Shown here one piece after another: positions 25,968 to 37,136 of a stretch of DNA of 64,000 bases. Both the position numbers and the translations under genes were made by a program. Each line of letters begins with the position of its first letter. Within the stretch, counting starts at the first letter, position 1. Source of the stretch: Diplocarpon mali (Eukaryota > Ascomycota > Leotiomycetes > Helotiales > Drepanopezizaceae); NCBI GenBank assembly GCA_024741835.1, contig JAENRP010000013.1, positions 186,001 through 250,000 on the forward strand. The letters are read 5' to 3'. Below the pieces are notes generated by a model. That model was not told the origin of the DNA. It ran no database searches and worked only from the letters and a program-made list of their open reading frames with translations.

Positions 25968-28900
25968 TTATAAGCTCTCCTCCGCTTCTGAGTCCCCCTC
26001 GCCCTGACCGTCACGTGTTTCTTCCACGATCTCGTCCTCCGGGGCTTCTACATCACCATCATCTTCCTCTTCTTCGTCCTCCGCATCACTCCCGTCAGCG
26101 CCAGCACCCATCAACCCTGGAAAAAGCGAAGACCCATCAACATCATCCACGTCAGGGGGATCGCTGAGATCACTCTCGTCATCGGCCGAATCATGTACGC
26201 TGCCTCTTACGCTCTCGTTGTCTTGCGCTTGCTTAGCTGCTTCGGCTTCGGCTTCCTCACGCTCCTCCATCTGCGCAGGCGTCTCCACCCGCCCAGCCTC
26301 AGGCACAGCAGGTGTCCGCACTCTTGGCGTCGAACCCCCGCTTCTCCTCCCTTTGACTGGGCCATCATTCGAGCTAAGTACGAGCAATGGATCAGGCTGC
26401 GCCCGTACATTCGAGCCGAGGACAGCTCGCGGCATGTCTGGAAGCTTGGAAAGTGTTTGCTCAGCTCGGCGCAGGACTTCGCGGCGGCTGATGCCGGGTT
26501 TACGAGGTCGCACGGGTTCGGAGGCGGCGAGGGTAGCGGGAACGGGGATCTGTGCGCTGTCCATGTCCATGACGAGATTGTTGAGGTGCATTGGGCCCGT
26601 TGCGCGCATGGTGGCGACGGTCGAGGATTCAGATACAGCGCCATCGATTTGGGAGGTGCCGAGAGGGCCTGGTGTTGAGTCTGGAAAGAGCTTGGCGACT
26701 TGGGTGAAGAGGGTTGCGTAGGCGTCGTTAATCAAGTCGTCGATGGGAGTGGCTTTCAAGAGGCCGCTGTTGAGTTTCTTAAGGTCGCCAGCTTCTTTAA
26801 GTGCGTCAAGGGCTGGATGGTTCATGCGTGGATCTGCACTCCATTCATCGAGGCGGTTGGAAAAGGCATCGAACTCTTCGTGTGTGCTACTCTTGAACAC
26901 GTCATCCATGCTGGCAGTGATGTTGGCCGTGCGACGGATGAGGCGAAGATATGTAGTGCAGCAGTCATTCCAGACTTTGTCGAACTTGTGAAAGTCGTGA
27001 TTCTTTTTGCGGACTCGCTTGACCAGTGCTTCCATGCTTGTTTTGTCGTTGGTCAACCAGAGGAGTTTGACCATCAGAAGAACATATCGCTCCATGTAAA
27101 CACAATGCCGTCCAGCACGCTCAGCATCGGACTTCCAAACTTGAATATGCATCGTCTTGGTGAATATCGATTCGCGCAACTCGTTTCGCGCAGCCACAGC
27201 ATGTTCGAAATTGGGGTTGGTGTCATCGAACAGGATATGAGCTACCCTAGCGACCATACGATGGTTCCAATGCTGCTTGTCTATGGTCCGGAGGTGGCGG
27301 AGATTGCTCAAGATATATGAATCCCAGGATTCCGGAGTGTCAATAACGACAGCTTCACCCTTCAGAGGAGCAAATGGTTGCTTCTGCAAGAGGTCTGCAG
27401 CATCTTGGGCAGGCATCGCTTGCATCAAGACAAGCTTGTGGACCACGGAAACCAGCTTGTAATGCGGCTCCAGTACAGGCTCGGAACGACTGTTGCCATT
27501 GTGCTTTGGAGCTTTCTTGATGGCGTTCGAGAAAGAACTCAAGACGGATTCCATTGCAGGCTTGGTGGCCTTCACTTTCGGATCCCATTCTTCGCATGCC
27601 CGGCAGAACATTTTCCATTGGCATTTTCCAATCATAAAGTGAGACCTGCTTTCGTTAGCGGCGTAGAAACTATTAGAAATGAAGAGAACTTGCATCCAGT
27701 TATTGGGTCGGTCTCTCAGAGACTCCTTGAATAGCCGAGAAGCATAGTTCCATGCTCTGTAACGGGTCAATTCTTCATGTAGCGGCTTCTTGTACATGCC
27801 TTCCGGGCCGCTCATGTGTTTCTCAAACTCATCAACCCAAAAGGCCTCCATTGTGAAGGGCTCTCGCGAGGCAGAGTAGATCCTCATACCAAAATCATAG
27901 TACATCTCCGAAAGCTTTTCAGCAGTCTCGAAGCTTCCATCAGCAGTACGGAATGCTGTCGACAATGCCATAATATAACAATGTATAGAGCTGCGTTGCA
28001 GTCGAACCAAGTCGCCACGATGGTTGTTAATCTTGTCTGCGCTCCACAGCACCTCTTCCTCAATCTCATGATCAAAACACTGTGCCAAACGATACCATGT
28101 TTCCCAAAAGTCCCCACTGAACTGAAGTTGCAGTCTCAAGAATGTTGCGGCGACTCGCAGATCATCGGTCTGTGTACCAGGGCCGAGACGCTTTTGCGAA
28201 CGAAATCTAGTCAAATTGATCATACCCAGCAGGAAGTACCAATTCTTATCCGCCAAGGGGCTTTCCGAAGTAGTGACAGGTAGCGAATCAACCATTACTT
28301 GTCCTTTCCAAGCCTTGTACATATTGATGGGTCGAATCGACGTTTTTAGGTACTCGGTGTAATTGCGAAGATTATGTTGCATCTGCTCGTTGATCTTTGC
28401 CGGGCCAACCGCAGTCTGCATTCTCTCCAGTGTGCCACGTAGCTCATTCTTGAGCAAATCTTTCATTGGCATACGATTGGAAATGCGAATGACTTGATCT
28501 GCAATCTGCATGACTGTACGACGTTCGAGCTGCTCTGTTGGACATCCGTGATCATCCAAAAGATAGGTACCAACACCCAGGCACACCCCGTAAAGATCGT
28601 AAAGAACTTGGCCAATGTAGTCTTCCCAGTTCTCAAGGTTTCTCATCCGGATTATCTCCATTTTCATCATCTTGAGAAATATCTTGTTGGAAGCCTTACA
28701 GCATTTACGAAGCCCCAGTGAGTAGTGAACCCGTGCTAGATAATCCGCAAGATCATTGTCGGGAGTAGGGAAAAGCTCTCTATTTTGGCTTATAGCCTCC
28801 TTGACCATCGTGTATTGCAAAGCCCACGTTCTGACCTGCATCTCCCGGAGCTTGTTAATGAAGCTGTTGAAGGATCCGTGGGGAGCATAGTCTGGATTTT

Positions 28901-31852
28901 GAGGAAGCTGTGTTATGCCGCAACGGACTTCATCGTCAAAGAGAGCTGCGGTGTGGAGAACACGTGAAAGCTGAGCAACGGCTGCACAGGTAGACTTGAT
29001 ATGTCTTTCATCGATGATCTCGAAGCAGGTCGACGCATCGTTGAGAGCAATAGTGAGAGCTTTGACCAGCAAATCATCCAATGCTTTCAGCCACTGTAGC
29101 AGCTTATTTCTGCGAGGTCCATCAGCGCTGTCGACGTAGTCTCCTGTGCGCAGGTCATGTACGATAATTTCAATGCATTTCAAGTGACATGAAAAGACCT
29201 TGGTGTTGTAGCCAATGCTAAAATATGCCTCCCGAAGTCTTTGCCAAAGAAAGAGGCGCAGAGAGGTGCTGCCACTCTGTAGAAACTTCCACATATCACG
29301 CAACACGGCCGGAGTTCCAGATGGGGCATCTCCTAAAGCAACACCATCTGCAGAACCCGGCTCGAGGGGCTCTCGTGCAGACTCTGGATCTAGTACGGGT
29401 TCAAGTGTCTCGATGATTGCTGCAGGATCTGAACAATCTGTTTGAAACAGCTTGGAGAAAAATTCCATAGTGTTAAGTCGAGATACTTCCCGCTCTGCCG
29501 CTTCTACGGAGATCTCAGGCATGACCGCATTATTCTGTAGATCAATCGTCGGCTGCTCGGATTCCCGGAGCAAAGTTTGGAGGTCAGTCCAGCAAATCAC
29601 CTTGTGTTCACGAGAAACATCATCTGCCAGGGTAGCGTAGAACACAGAAGCCCACAGATATCTCGACAAGAATTCACTGTCTTGATCCTGTTGACGAGTT
29701 TGAACTACACCAGCCGCAAGGTCTGCCCACCTGTTCAAACGGTCCTTAGTCAGGAGGCGAGTTTCTGAGGGGACTGCACTCGTGGGGTTTGTAATTCTGG
29801 AATATATGTCGACGTGCAGCTCAAAGATCGTTTGGACGAAATCTTGCCATCTTGCAAGTAATTTCGAGTCCATTCTGGCGTGCTTCATTTCCAAACGTAT
29901 TCGGTCGAAAATATCTGGGTCTGCATAGGTAAGGAGGCGTACTACCATGATTTTCACCGTCTCGGACCATAGGGACGATCGGTACGTGGGTAAGACAATG
30001 CACAGCCATTCCCAACTAATATCGTTAAGGGTCATCCATGCTTCGGATACTTTAGCAGCAAAATCGGATAAACCATCGGCTTCTCCAAGCAATGAAATGT
30101 TAGGAAGTTTCCGAGGTCCAGCCTTGGACTGATCCAGGAAGGCAGCCAGTCCAGCATTGGCAACATTGACAGAGGCGCCGAGGATATCTGCTGCGTTACC
30201 ATTGACGAAAGTAGATGCTTTAGAGTCGTCCCATGTCTTGAGAATGTCACGAAGATCTCGCAGAGCGGTATTTTGCACAATCTCGTCACGGTCGTCTCTA
30301 GTTGAGACGACGAGAGCTTCCTGTAGATCGGGGAGTGAACCAAGATCATTTACACCTAACTTTGTGAGCAGAGATGAAATGAATGTGAAAAGGCCTTCAT
30401 CCGCAGCTTCAAATGGCTTTAGCTGCTCTGCAAGCAGGGTTGCAGGGTCAACTGCTGCACCCTCTATGGTGTCACGATTTCGAATTCGCTTGCTTCTCTT
30501 CTGAGTGCCGTTTTCGTCTTCTGGGGTCTCACGAATACCAGCCGTCGACTGCGAACGCTTTCTGGTGGGCAAGGTAGCATTAGAAGATCGTCGAGCCTCT
30601 GAGGCTGGGAGGTGGGTCGCCGTGGCGGTCTCGGCATGAGCCTCATCTGACTTTGAAGTCGCAGGCGTATTTACCGCAACTTCAGTACTCTCAGCGGCTG
30701 GTGACTGAGTGGTGCCAACATCCTTCATTATCTGATCTTCAGCCGAGACAGATGCATCTTCTTGTTGCGGAAATTTGGCACCCTCCGTTGGTAAACTTTG
30801 AAGAGGCGCCGGAGGTAAATTGAGTAGGATCCGGGTTGCGGCCGGGCCTTCGGGGCTCAGGTACATATCGCAGAGCTTTTGGCCAAGCGCCTCCCAGCTG
30901 CGGGTTTCCGGGTTGATGATATATGGAGGGCGTATTTGATCCGCTTCGTCACCATCAGCCCTAGATCTGACGACTTGCAATGACCTTGTTGCATCTGGTA
31001 GAAAAGGATACGGATCCATGGCTCTCGCCAAAAACAGAGGCAGTCTCTTCTTGAGGTAAGGTGTCATGACCGGATGTGAAAGTGAGGTTTTATCACCAAG
31101 AACAACTAGCTGCTGCTTCAGCTCCTCACCAGCAAAGCCCTCTTCGAGTGACATAGGGTCGACTTCGGCGACTGTAGGATCATCATCGACCTCAACGGCT
31201 GCCTCGAGACAGTATCTCGCGATTCGCCGGCTTCCCAGCATGGACCCGATCCTGGCAGCTCGTCTCCATAGTTCTGTGTCAGACTCATCGCTAGCCAAGG
31301 CCAGCGCGAAATTGTCTATCGCGGCCTTTGCTTGGTAGTCTAGGGCGTGATCAGGTAAAGGTTCGTGGCGAAGGCTACCTCTCACGCAATCCAAGATGAA
31401 TTGGCCATGGTTCTTGTGTGAAAGGAATAGAATTTGGGGCAGGGTGCTGGGGGCTGCTTCCGCGGCAGCAGCCGCAATATCGAGGCCCAGCGAGTACGAG
31501 GCTTCCGTGAACTCGACATCTGTTTGCTTATCAAGACGCAGGAACTCTGTCTCTGATTCAGGGTAGTTGAAGATCTCAGATTTAAATAAGTTCGTGTAAG
31601 CCTGGGCGGCTTCGGAGTAGTGATCAGGTCCTTGGGCATGTAATTTGAGGGCGATTTGGTAGAGCTTAAGAGCTTCTTCGATCTGTGACCAGTTAGCAAT
31701 CAACCATAAAATTTGAGGGACCTACTTGTAATTCTTTCGTGTTATCGATTTCATCTTCTGGATTTTCGTCCGGAATGATGTTGAGTGCTGTGAAGGCGGA
31801 CTGCAAAAGCTGTTAGCTAACTCATCAGCGCGCGCTGGAGCTTCCCTACCAT
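25968..31852 (-). CDS. HIR3: histone transcription regulator 3 (HIR complex subunit, CABIN1 homologue)
   Basis: Largest gene here, 1930 residues. Hir3 is the scaffold subunit of the HIR histone chaperone, which deposits H3-H4 outside replication and represses histone genes. Exons, in transcript order: 31852-31850 (the ATG alone), 31800-31726 and 31682-25968. Spliced N-terminus: M, then SAFTALNIIPDENPEDEIDN, then IEEALKLYQIALKLHAQGP, the conserved opening of fungal Hir3 with its first TPR-like helices. Helical repeats run through the body (for example ELWRRAARIGSMLGSRRIA and DFWETWYRLAQCFDHEIEEE). An inserted Ser/Thr-rich, basic stretch (RKRSQSTAG, QKRSKRIRNRD) near residue 400 looks like a nuclear-localisation region. 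The last 80 residues are an acidic tail (EDEEEEDDGD), fitting histone contact. Introns are 49 and 43 bp with GCTAAC branch sites. The upstream gene ends only 119 bp before the start codon. Confidence 0.95.
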
Positions 31853-31971
31853 CTTGCATGTGTACGATGGGAAATTTCTGAAAACACGATGGTACAACGT
31901 CTTTCTTGAAGCGCTGCTGTTGAAGCGTTCTCTACCTTTTGGTGTAAAAAACCAAGAGCGCGAAAGGAGTC

Positions 31972-33135
31972 CTACTTGTTCGGAAAGAGCGCAGGATCTA
32001 AAGGAACACTGCTAACGCTTGAGTGACGAGAGATCCCACTGGTAGGCGTAGGTCCACGCGACGAAAAGGGTGTTGCGCCAGGGGTTAGCGAGTGGAGGGA
32101 ATAGTCAGAGGCTTTCCGGGGTTTGTTATGTTGCAGATCGGTCGAGGTTCCAAGCGACTGTGGCCGGTACGGGCCTAGTGAGGTATTATTGTCAAATTGG
32201 TCTCTATGCTGGCTAAGATGTATTTGTGGCTGGCTTGTAGTGGCTTGGGGGGCGAACTTGCTGTTGGTCTTGTTTCTCTGAAGCTGCGGTAAGGCTGGTG
32301 CAAGGTCGCAACTGAATTGGTTATTGAATAGATCTTCGCGGGCACGTGGCACTGACGCGCATGGACTCGGCGAAGGATGTACGACCGTGATGTGAGATCC
32401 TGATGCTTCCAAAGCGTCCTTAGCCTCGTCTATGCGCTTTCTCTTATGTGGATTTGGTGCTGACAGAGCCTCTTCTGCAATCCTCTTCCAGATCTTCTCC
32501 TTTGTATCTTCCTCACTCTCCTCCGACCCCTTGTGCTCAGCTCTATCCTCTGCTGCAGAGCTCGAATCTGCAATTTTCTTTTCCTGTTCCTGCTTCAATA
32601 CCTCCCAGTCTCTTCCATTGATATTGTATCTTCCAATGGGAAGATCCGGGGCAAACTCAATGACCCCAAAGGCAGACGGAACTTTGTTTGAATGCCAGGT
32701 AATGACAGCTGCTTCCAATGGCTGTGGGCACCCGAACACCCCGTGGAGGAGAGAAGCGCAATTGAGACACCGTTGCAGGGTGTGGTTGTAGGGGTCGCAC
32801 AGAGGGTAATTTTTTAGTTCGCAGGAAGAGAAGTCGATGTGCTGTCCTGCCGCACATTTACAGCTCTTCAGGTCAAGAAAGTAATATTGGTATTTGGACT
32901 GTGGGTTGCCAGCCTGTGAGGTGAGGTGATAGGAAGGAGGAACGCGTCGAGTTGGGGAGGAGTTCAAGGAAGTAGACCATAGGCAGTCGCCTGTGAAGTT
33001 GTTGAAGCTGTCAGCTGGATCGTAGTCGGCCGGTGGGTTGTTTTCTTCGTCGCGACCACTGCTTACCGTCTTGTCAGCTGGATCAGCCAGAGATCTGACG
33101 GGTGGTGAGGTTGGAGCTGAGATGCTGGTGGCCAT
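31972..33135 (-). CDS. cysteine-rich protein of unknown function
   Basis: Intronless, 387 residues, no named family recognised. After a disordered N-terminus comes a compact Cys-rich region: cysteines at about 92, 94, 105, 113, 123, 126 and 136 (SCKCAAGQHIDFSSC, then LNCASLLHGVFGCP). The pairs C-x-C and C-x2-C suggest a zinc-binding fold; this is inference. It continues into FAPDLPIGRYNINGRDWEVL and a charged helix of about 60 residues (EQEKKIADSS... KEKIWKRIAEEAL) ending in a likely nuclear-localisation signal, NPHKRKRID. The last 150 residues are Ser/Pro/Gln-rich and disordered. No signal peptide or membrane segment; probably nuclear. It lies directly upstream of HIR3 on the same strand, so its 3' end overlaps the HIR3 promoter region. 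Confidence 0.75.
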   Translation of the reverse strand: MATSISAPTSPPVRSLADPADKTVSSGRDEENNPPADYDPADSFNNFTGDCLWSTSLNSSPTRRVPPSYHLTSQAGNPQSKYQYYFLDLKSCKCAAGQHIDFSSCELKNYPLCDPYNHTLQRCLNCASLLHGVFGCPQPLEAAVITWHSNKVPSAFGVIEFAPDLPIGRYNINGRDWEVLKQEQEKKIADSSSAAEDRAEHKGSEESEEDTKEKIWKRIAEEALSAPNPHKRKRIDEAKDALEASGSHITVVHPSPSPCASVPRAREDLFNNQFSCDLAPALPQLQRNKTNSKFAPQATTSQPQIHLSQHRDQFDNNTSLGPYRPQSLGTSTDLQHNKPRKASDYSLHSLTPGATPFSSRGPTPTSGISRHSSVSSVPLDPALFPNK

Positions 33136-34008
33136 TGTGAGTATAAGGCGGGTTTGGGGCGGTTGACGTGCAGAAAGCCGGAGTTAGGGCGAAGTTAATG
33201 CGGCTCGCTAAAAGAGCCACTGAGAGAACTTGCCTGTGCTTGGTTCTTGGGTAAGGAGGCTCCCAGGTGATCTGGACCGCGATTTATGCGCAATGTTCAG
33301 CCTCATGCTTATATGTAGGTCAGGAAGTTCGCATGCACTTGTTTTGATATTGTGTCACCCATGTCCTGAGCCATCGACCTCAGCTTTTGAACCTCATATG
33401 TAATTTGTGCTCTATGAATATCTCTTCTCACATACTAGTTCTGGGAATAGTATGCTGCCATAGCATTGCAAAAGTTTCATTCCCCTATCATATACAGCAA
33501 ATCTAGTGCTATATTGAATGCTGAGCCCAGATGGCAAGTGTTACTAGGCCCATTCTATTTGTAGCTATTCGCAATTCTTCTTGACCCGTGGATCAGCATG
33601 AAGAGCCTCATTCCCCAAAACGGCATGTTGTGTACTTTTTGTCTGCTTTGAAGCTCTTGGTCACTTGCCAAGGACGAGACAAAACACTTGGATGTAACTA
33701 CAGATATGTAGATCGATGGCACCCTGTCTATATCATCAGATAGTAGCATAAGACAAAGCCTCCTTTTTTCACTGTTGAACAATCCCTTCCCACCTCTCCT
33801 GTGAGAAAACTTACAGCTAGCCAGCACTGTGCCCACGCTTTATTCAACCATATTTGACAGGAGCTTAGAATTGTTGACCTGTTACTGCATCGAAACGCAT
33901 ACTCTACGTGAAAGGAATGTGAACTTACCTTAGGAGCTTCACATGCCTTGGGTAATCTTTGTGAAATAGCTAGGGTAGCAGTAGAAAAATCTAAAGTTAG
34001 ACAAAAAT
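33136..34008. promoter_or_regulatory. divergent promoter region
   Basis: Separates the minus-strand cysteine-rich gene from the plus-strand ChAPs gene. Only short, motif-free frames are present. It presumably carries both promoters; no specific element could be identified with confidence. Confidence 0.35.
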
Positions 34009-34167
34009 ATGGACGAGGCTGACGCCGATGTAGCCAGGGGGTCCGAGCGCAGGCTCTTGACAGCTGCGCTGCGGGCCACAATTTTGGAAGCTGGACTGGA
34101 CATCTTTAAAGCACCTCCCGACACCCGCGACAACCACCGTCGACTTCCTGTTATCCGGCTGCTGTGA
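34009..34167 (+). other. possible upstream ORF before the ChAPs gene
   Basis: A 52-codon frame beginning ATG (MDEADADVARGSERR) and ending TGA 75 bp before the ChAPs start codon. It is charged and more GC-rich than its surroundings. If the ChAPs transcript begins upstream of 34009, this would be a uORF able to reduce translation. No transcript start can be seen, so this is tentative. It could also be the end of an unrecognised exon. Confidence 0.3.
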
Positions 34168-34242
34168 TCAGTTTTCGCATACTGCAGCCGTGTGCGGGCA
34201 TCTTCTCCTCAACCAATACTAAGTTCTGCAGAGTGAGCCAAT

Positions 34243-36586
34243 ATGGTTGCGCCAGCTGTTCCAGAGTACGAATTCTGCTACAATTGAATCGCCTCGATTG
34301 GCCCCTGCTGACAGTACCCCTCCAGACTCACCGAGGAGATTCTGTACGAATCTACCGATGCGCGAACAGAAGTACTGGCTGCATTGAGGGAGCTGGGACC
34401 TCCAGACCTGGTGCAATTGATCAAGCAAGCCCCTAGGAATCCAGGGAGACAGGTGTGACCGATTTTGATGCTGTCCTGACTGTCCTGTGCTAACTGTCCC
34501 TCAGACTGGAGTTTATCATCATGTCACAGGTGTTGACGCCTCTTCTTCCGCAAGCTTGGCAGCTTACATCAACACCCTCACGTACAAGGAGACTAATCAA
34601 TCTACCACAAAGATTGTAGAGGGCATCTACTGGTAACCTGCGTGACCAATCAGCTACAAAAATACAGCTAATAGCTTCCAGCTGCTACAATGCTTTCTCG
34701 AGGCTCGATATGCGCGTTCATGTTACGATACCCGGGTCTGTTGATAGCTACTGCATAGACGAGAGGGGAGAGAAGAGAGTAGCCTCGGATGAGTTATGGC
34801 TCGAGACATATCTCTGCAGCGTATTACGTGCATATTCTTATGCGGATGATGGGAGTGGAGAGACGATCAGAAAGATTATGGGCGTTCGAAGATTCAATCC
34901 TGTCACCAATACCGAGACAGAGCACCGATTCCTGCAAGCAGCAGAGCACTTGTTCTTTAGGGGTAAGCAGAGCTTAGCATATCTTTGGGCTGCACTAATT
35001 TCCGCAGGTTGGCAATTGGGATCTGACTCCGTTGTCCAAGTACCGAACAACGTTTCTAACCACCTCACAACGGGTCTCCTGAAATACTTCCATACCACTG
35101 GTCGATTTGCTTCTGGCATAAACCTTTTTGAGAAGCTTCGAACACGGAACGTTGAGGTTTCGTCACTACTGGCCAAGGTTCTGTTCATGGGTAATGAAGA
35201 AGTACAAGCCGTCAGAGTCCTCCACGACTCGGTCAAGCAATCGCCAATGGACTACGTGATGCTTGATACTCAAGCAAAATTTCTGATGGGCAAGGCAGTG
35301 AATCCCAAATCATCTGATCTCAAGAAGGACCGATTAAGAATGGCTCTTGGTTGTGCAGACAGAAGTACCGTTGCTGCGCCAAGTGAGTTCGGTACATGGG
35401 CTAGACTGGCAGAGGTCTATGTCGCCATGGAGGACTGGGAGAATGCCTTGACCACCCTCAACTCCTGCCCAATGTTCACATACCAGGACAAGGATGCACC
35501 AATCATGCCAGAGCCCAAGGAGATCCATCTGCCAACTCTCCCCGAAACCCGATTAGACGAGATTGATAGCGAACCAGAATCTAAGTACCAGGAGCAGGTA
35601 CATCCAAGTCTGCTGAACCTGCGTGCTGCGCAGTACAAAGGCACGTTCAAGCAAGCTTACAGCATCCTGACGGAGATGACGGCGAAGATTGGATGGGACC
35701 AGCTGCTGAAGATTAGGAGTAATGTATTCGTGATGGAGGAAGAGTATCGCAGTGAAAAACAGCCACCCCAAGGTGAACCTTCCCAGCGTAATGCTAGCAC
35801 TGACGTACTGAGAGGAAGTCCAGGTCCTCCCACAAACGGCAGCGAGCACGCCGATGACGAGAAGAGCGTTAATGGAGAGTCCACTGCGCCAACTTTGGTA
35901 GCAGAGAATGGCGTGATCGGTTCATCGGCAGAAAAATCAGTCGAGAAGCCATCTCATACCGTCACTCCCGAAGAAGCCAAAGGTGGCATCGAAGACGTCG
36001 GTGTATTCACCCGTTCGCTGACTTTTCACTAATATCCTGCTAGGCTGAAGCAACAGAAGAGCAACTCTCCCGCTTCAATAACAAGCGCCTCTGCGAACGA
36101 TGGCTCGACAGCTTGTTCATGGTCCTCTACGAAGATCTACGCATCTACACCATCTGGCGCACGGAAATGGCGCAATACCGTGCCCAACAAATGCAGTACA
36201 AGAAATCCGCTGAAGAGTGGGAAATTCTCGGCTCGCTCGCCGACCGCCTGCACCACCAAACCGAAGCAGTAGAAGCCTATCGCGCTTGTCTCTCCATTCG
36301 TTTCTCGCCTAAAGCACTGAGCGGAATTCTGGGTGACTTCGAGAAGGAAAAGAATACGCGTGAGACAGTTGCGGCGGTCATCAGGCTCGTGACGTGGCAG
36401 TATCGGTGGTACTCTGAGTTCAGTCCCGAGCTGCTTTTGACGATCCGTACTCTTATTGAAGACGAGGGCGCGGTGAAGGTGAGGAGCATCATTCAGGCGA
36501 CTAGTTTGCCACAGAATGTGCTGGATCTTACGCACCATTATGCGGCGCTGTGTGCTGCTTTCAGAAGTTCTGGAACAGAAGGCTAG
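34243..36586 (+). CDS. ChAPs/exomer cargo adaptor (Bch1/Bud7/Chs6 family)
   Basis: Exomer adaptor: with Chs5 and Arf1 it sorts cargo such as chitin synthase from the trans-Golgi to the plasma membrane. Exons 34243-34265, 34326-34452, 34505-34632, 34682-36002 and 36044-36586 give 713 residues. Frame is kept at every join: MVAPAVP-E-LTEEIL; NPGRQ-TGVYHHVTGVD; VEGIY-C-CYNAFSRLDMRV. Family hallmarks are GPPDLVQLIKQAP, TGVYHHVTGVDASSSASLAA, YINTLTYKET and YCIDERGEKR, then TPR-like repeats (FGTWARLAEVYVAMEDWENAL) and a conserved C-terminus (FNNKRLCERWLDSLFMVLYEDLRIYTIWR). A Ser/Thr/Glu-rich disordered insert of about 90 residues precedes the last exon. Intron 4 is very short (41 bp); an alternative donor six bases upstream makes it 47 bp and drops two residues. 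The ATG at 34710 lies inside exon 4 and is not the start. Confidence 0.92.
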
Positions 36587-37136
36587 TTATAGAACGGGGG
36601 CGGGCGGTCGAATCAGGGAGGAGATGAGCTTGAGAGGGCGTAGGCGAAGGGGTGGATAGGTATATAGCCAGACGGTGGAATGGAGACGATACCATGTTGC
36701 GCTCTTGGGGGTAATTTGAGCTATGTCAGCAATTCAGACCGACTGTAACAGGAAGAAAAGTAATTAGCAGAGATGTATCTGTACTGTAAAATAACCTTGC
36801 CAAACGAACTGCAACCGTCCTAATTTGGTCTATCGTTCCGATACTGAGATACTACGTCCCTCAGTGCCTGTTTCGGCAGTATTCCTTTCGTCAAGGGCGC
36901 CACCATGCCATGCACTTCTGTAAAAGTGGGGATATCGAACTACCCTTGAAGATTTTCAAATGGCTTACAGTTTTTAGCAAATCTTATTTGACTCTTACTA
37001 CAGCCAGACTTCTCTCAAATTCCTGTAACCATGCTTACATAACGCCTTTACCCCTCTATCAGCCTCATCCCAGCTCACCCCACCTCCAAGTGCCTTTACC
37101 TCTTTGCCAAAATACCAAGCCAGCGACAAATTTACA
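36587..37136. promoter_or_regulatory. intergenic region before the thioredoxin gene
   Basis: 550 bp with no gene. The last 100 bp before the thioredoxin ATG are pyrimidine-rich (CTCACCCCACCTCC type), as often seen at fungal promoters. The 3' region of the ChAPs gene occupies the first part. Confidence 0.35.

Noticed and set aside
25973..31699. Many plus-strand and off-frame open frames across the HIR3 region
   Set aside because: They are shadows of a long conserved coding frame on the minus strand and contain no motifs.
34710..36032. 440-codon single-exon version of the ChAPs gene
   Set aside because: Conserved N- and C-terminal segments lie in flanking exons joined by good splice sites; this ATG is internal and the stop is intronic.
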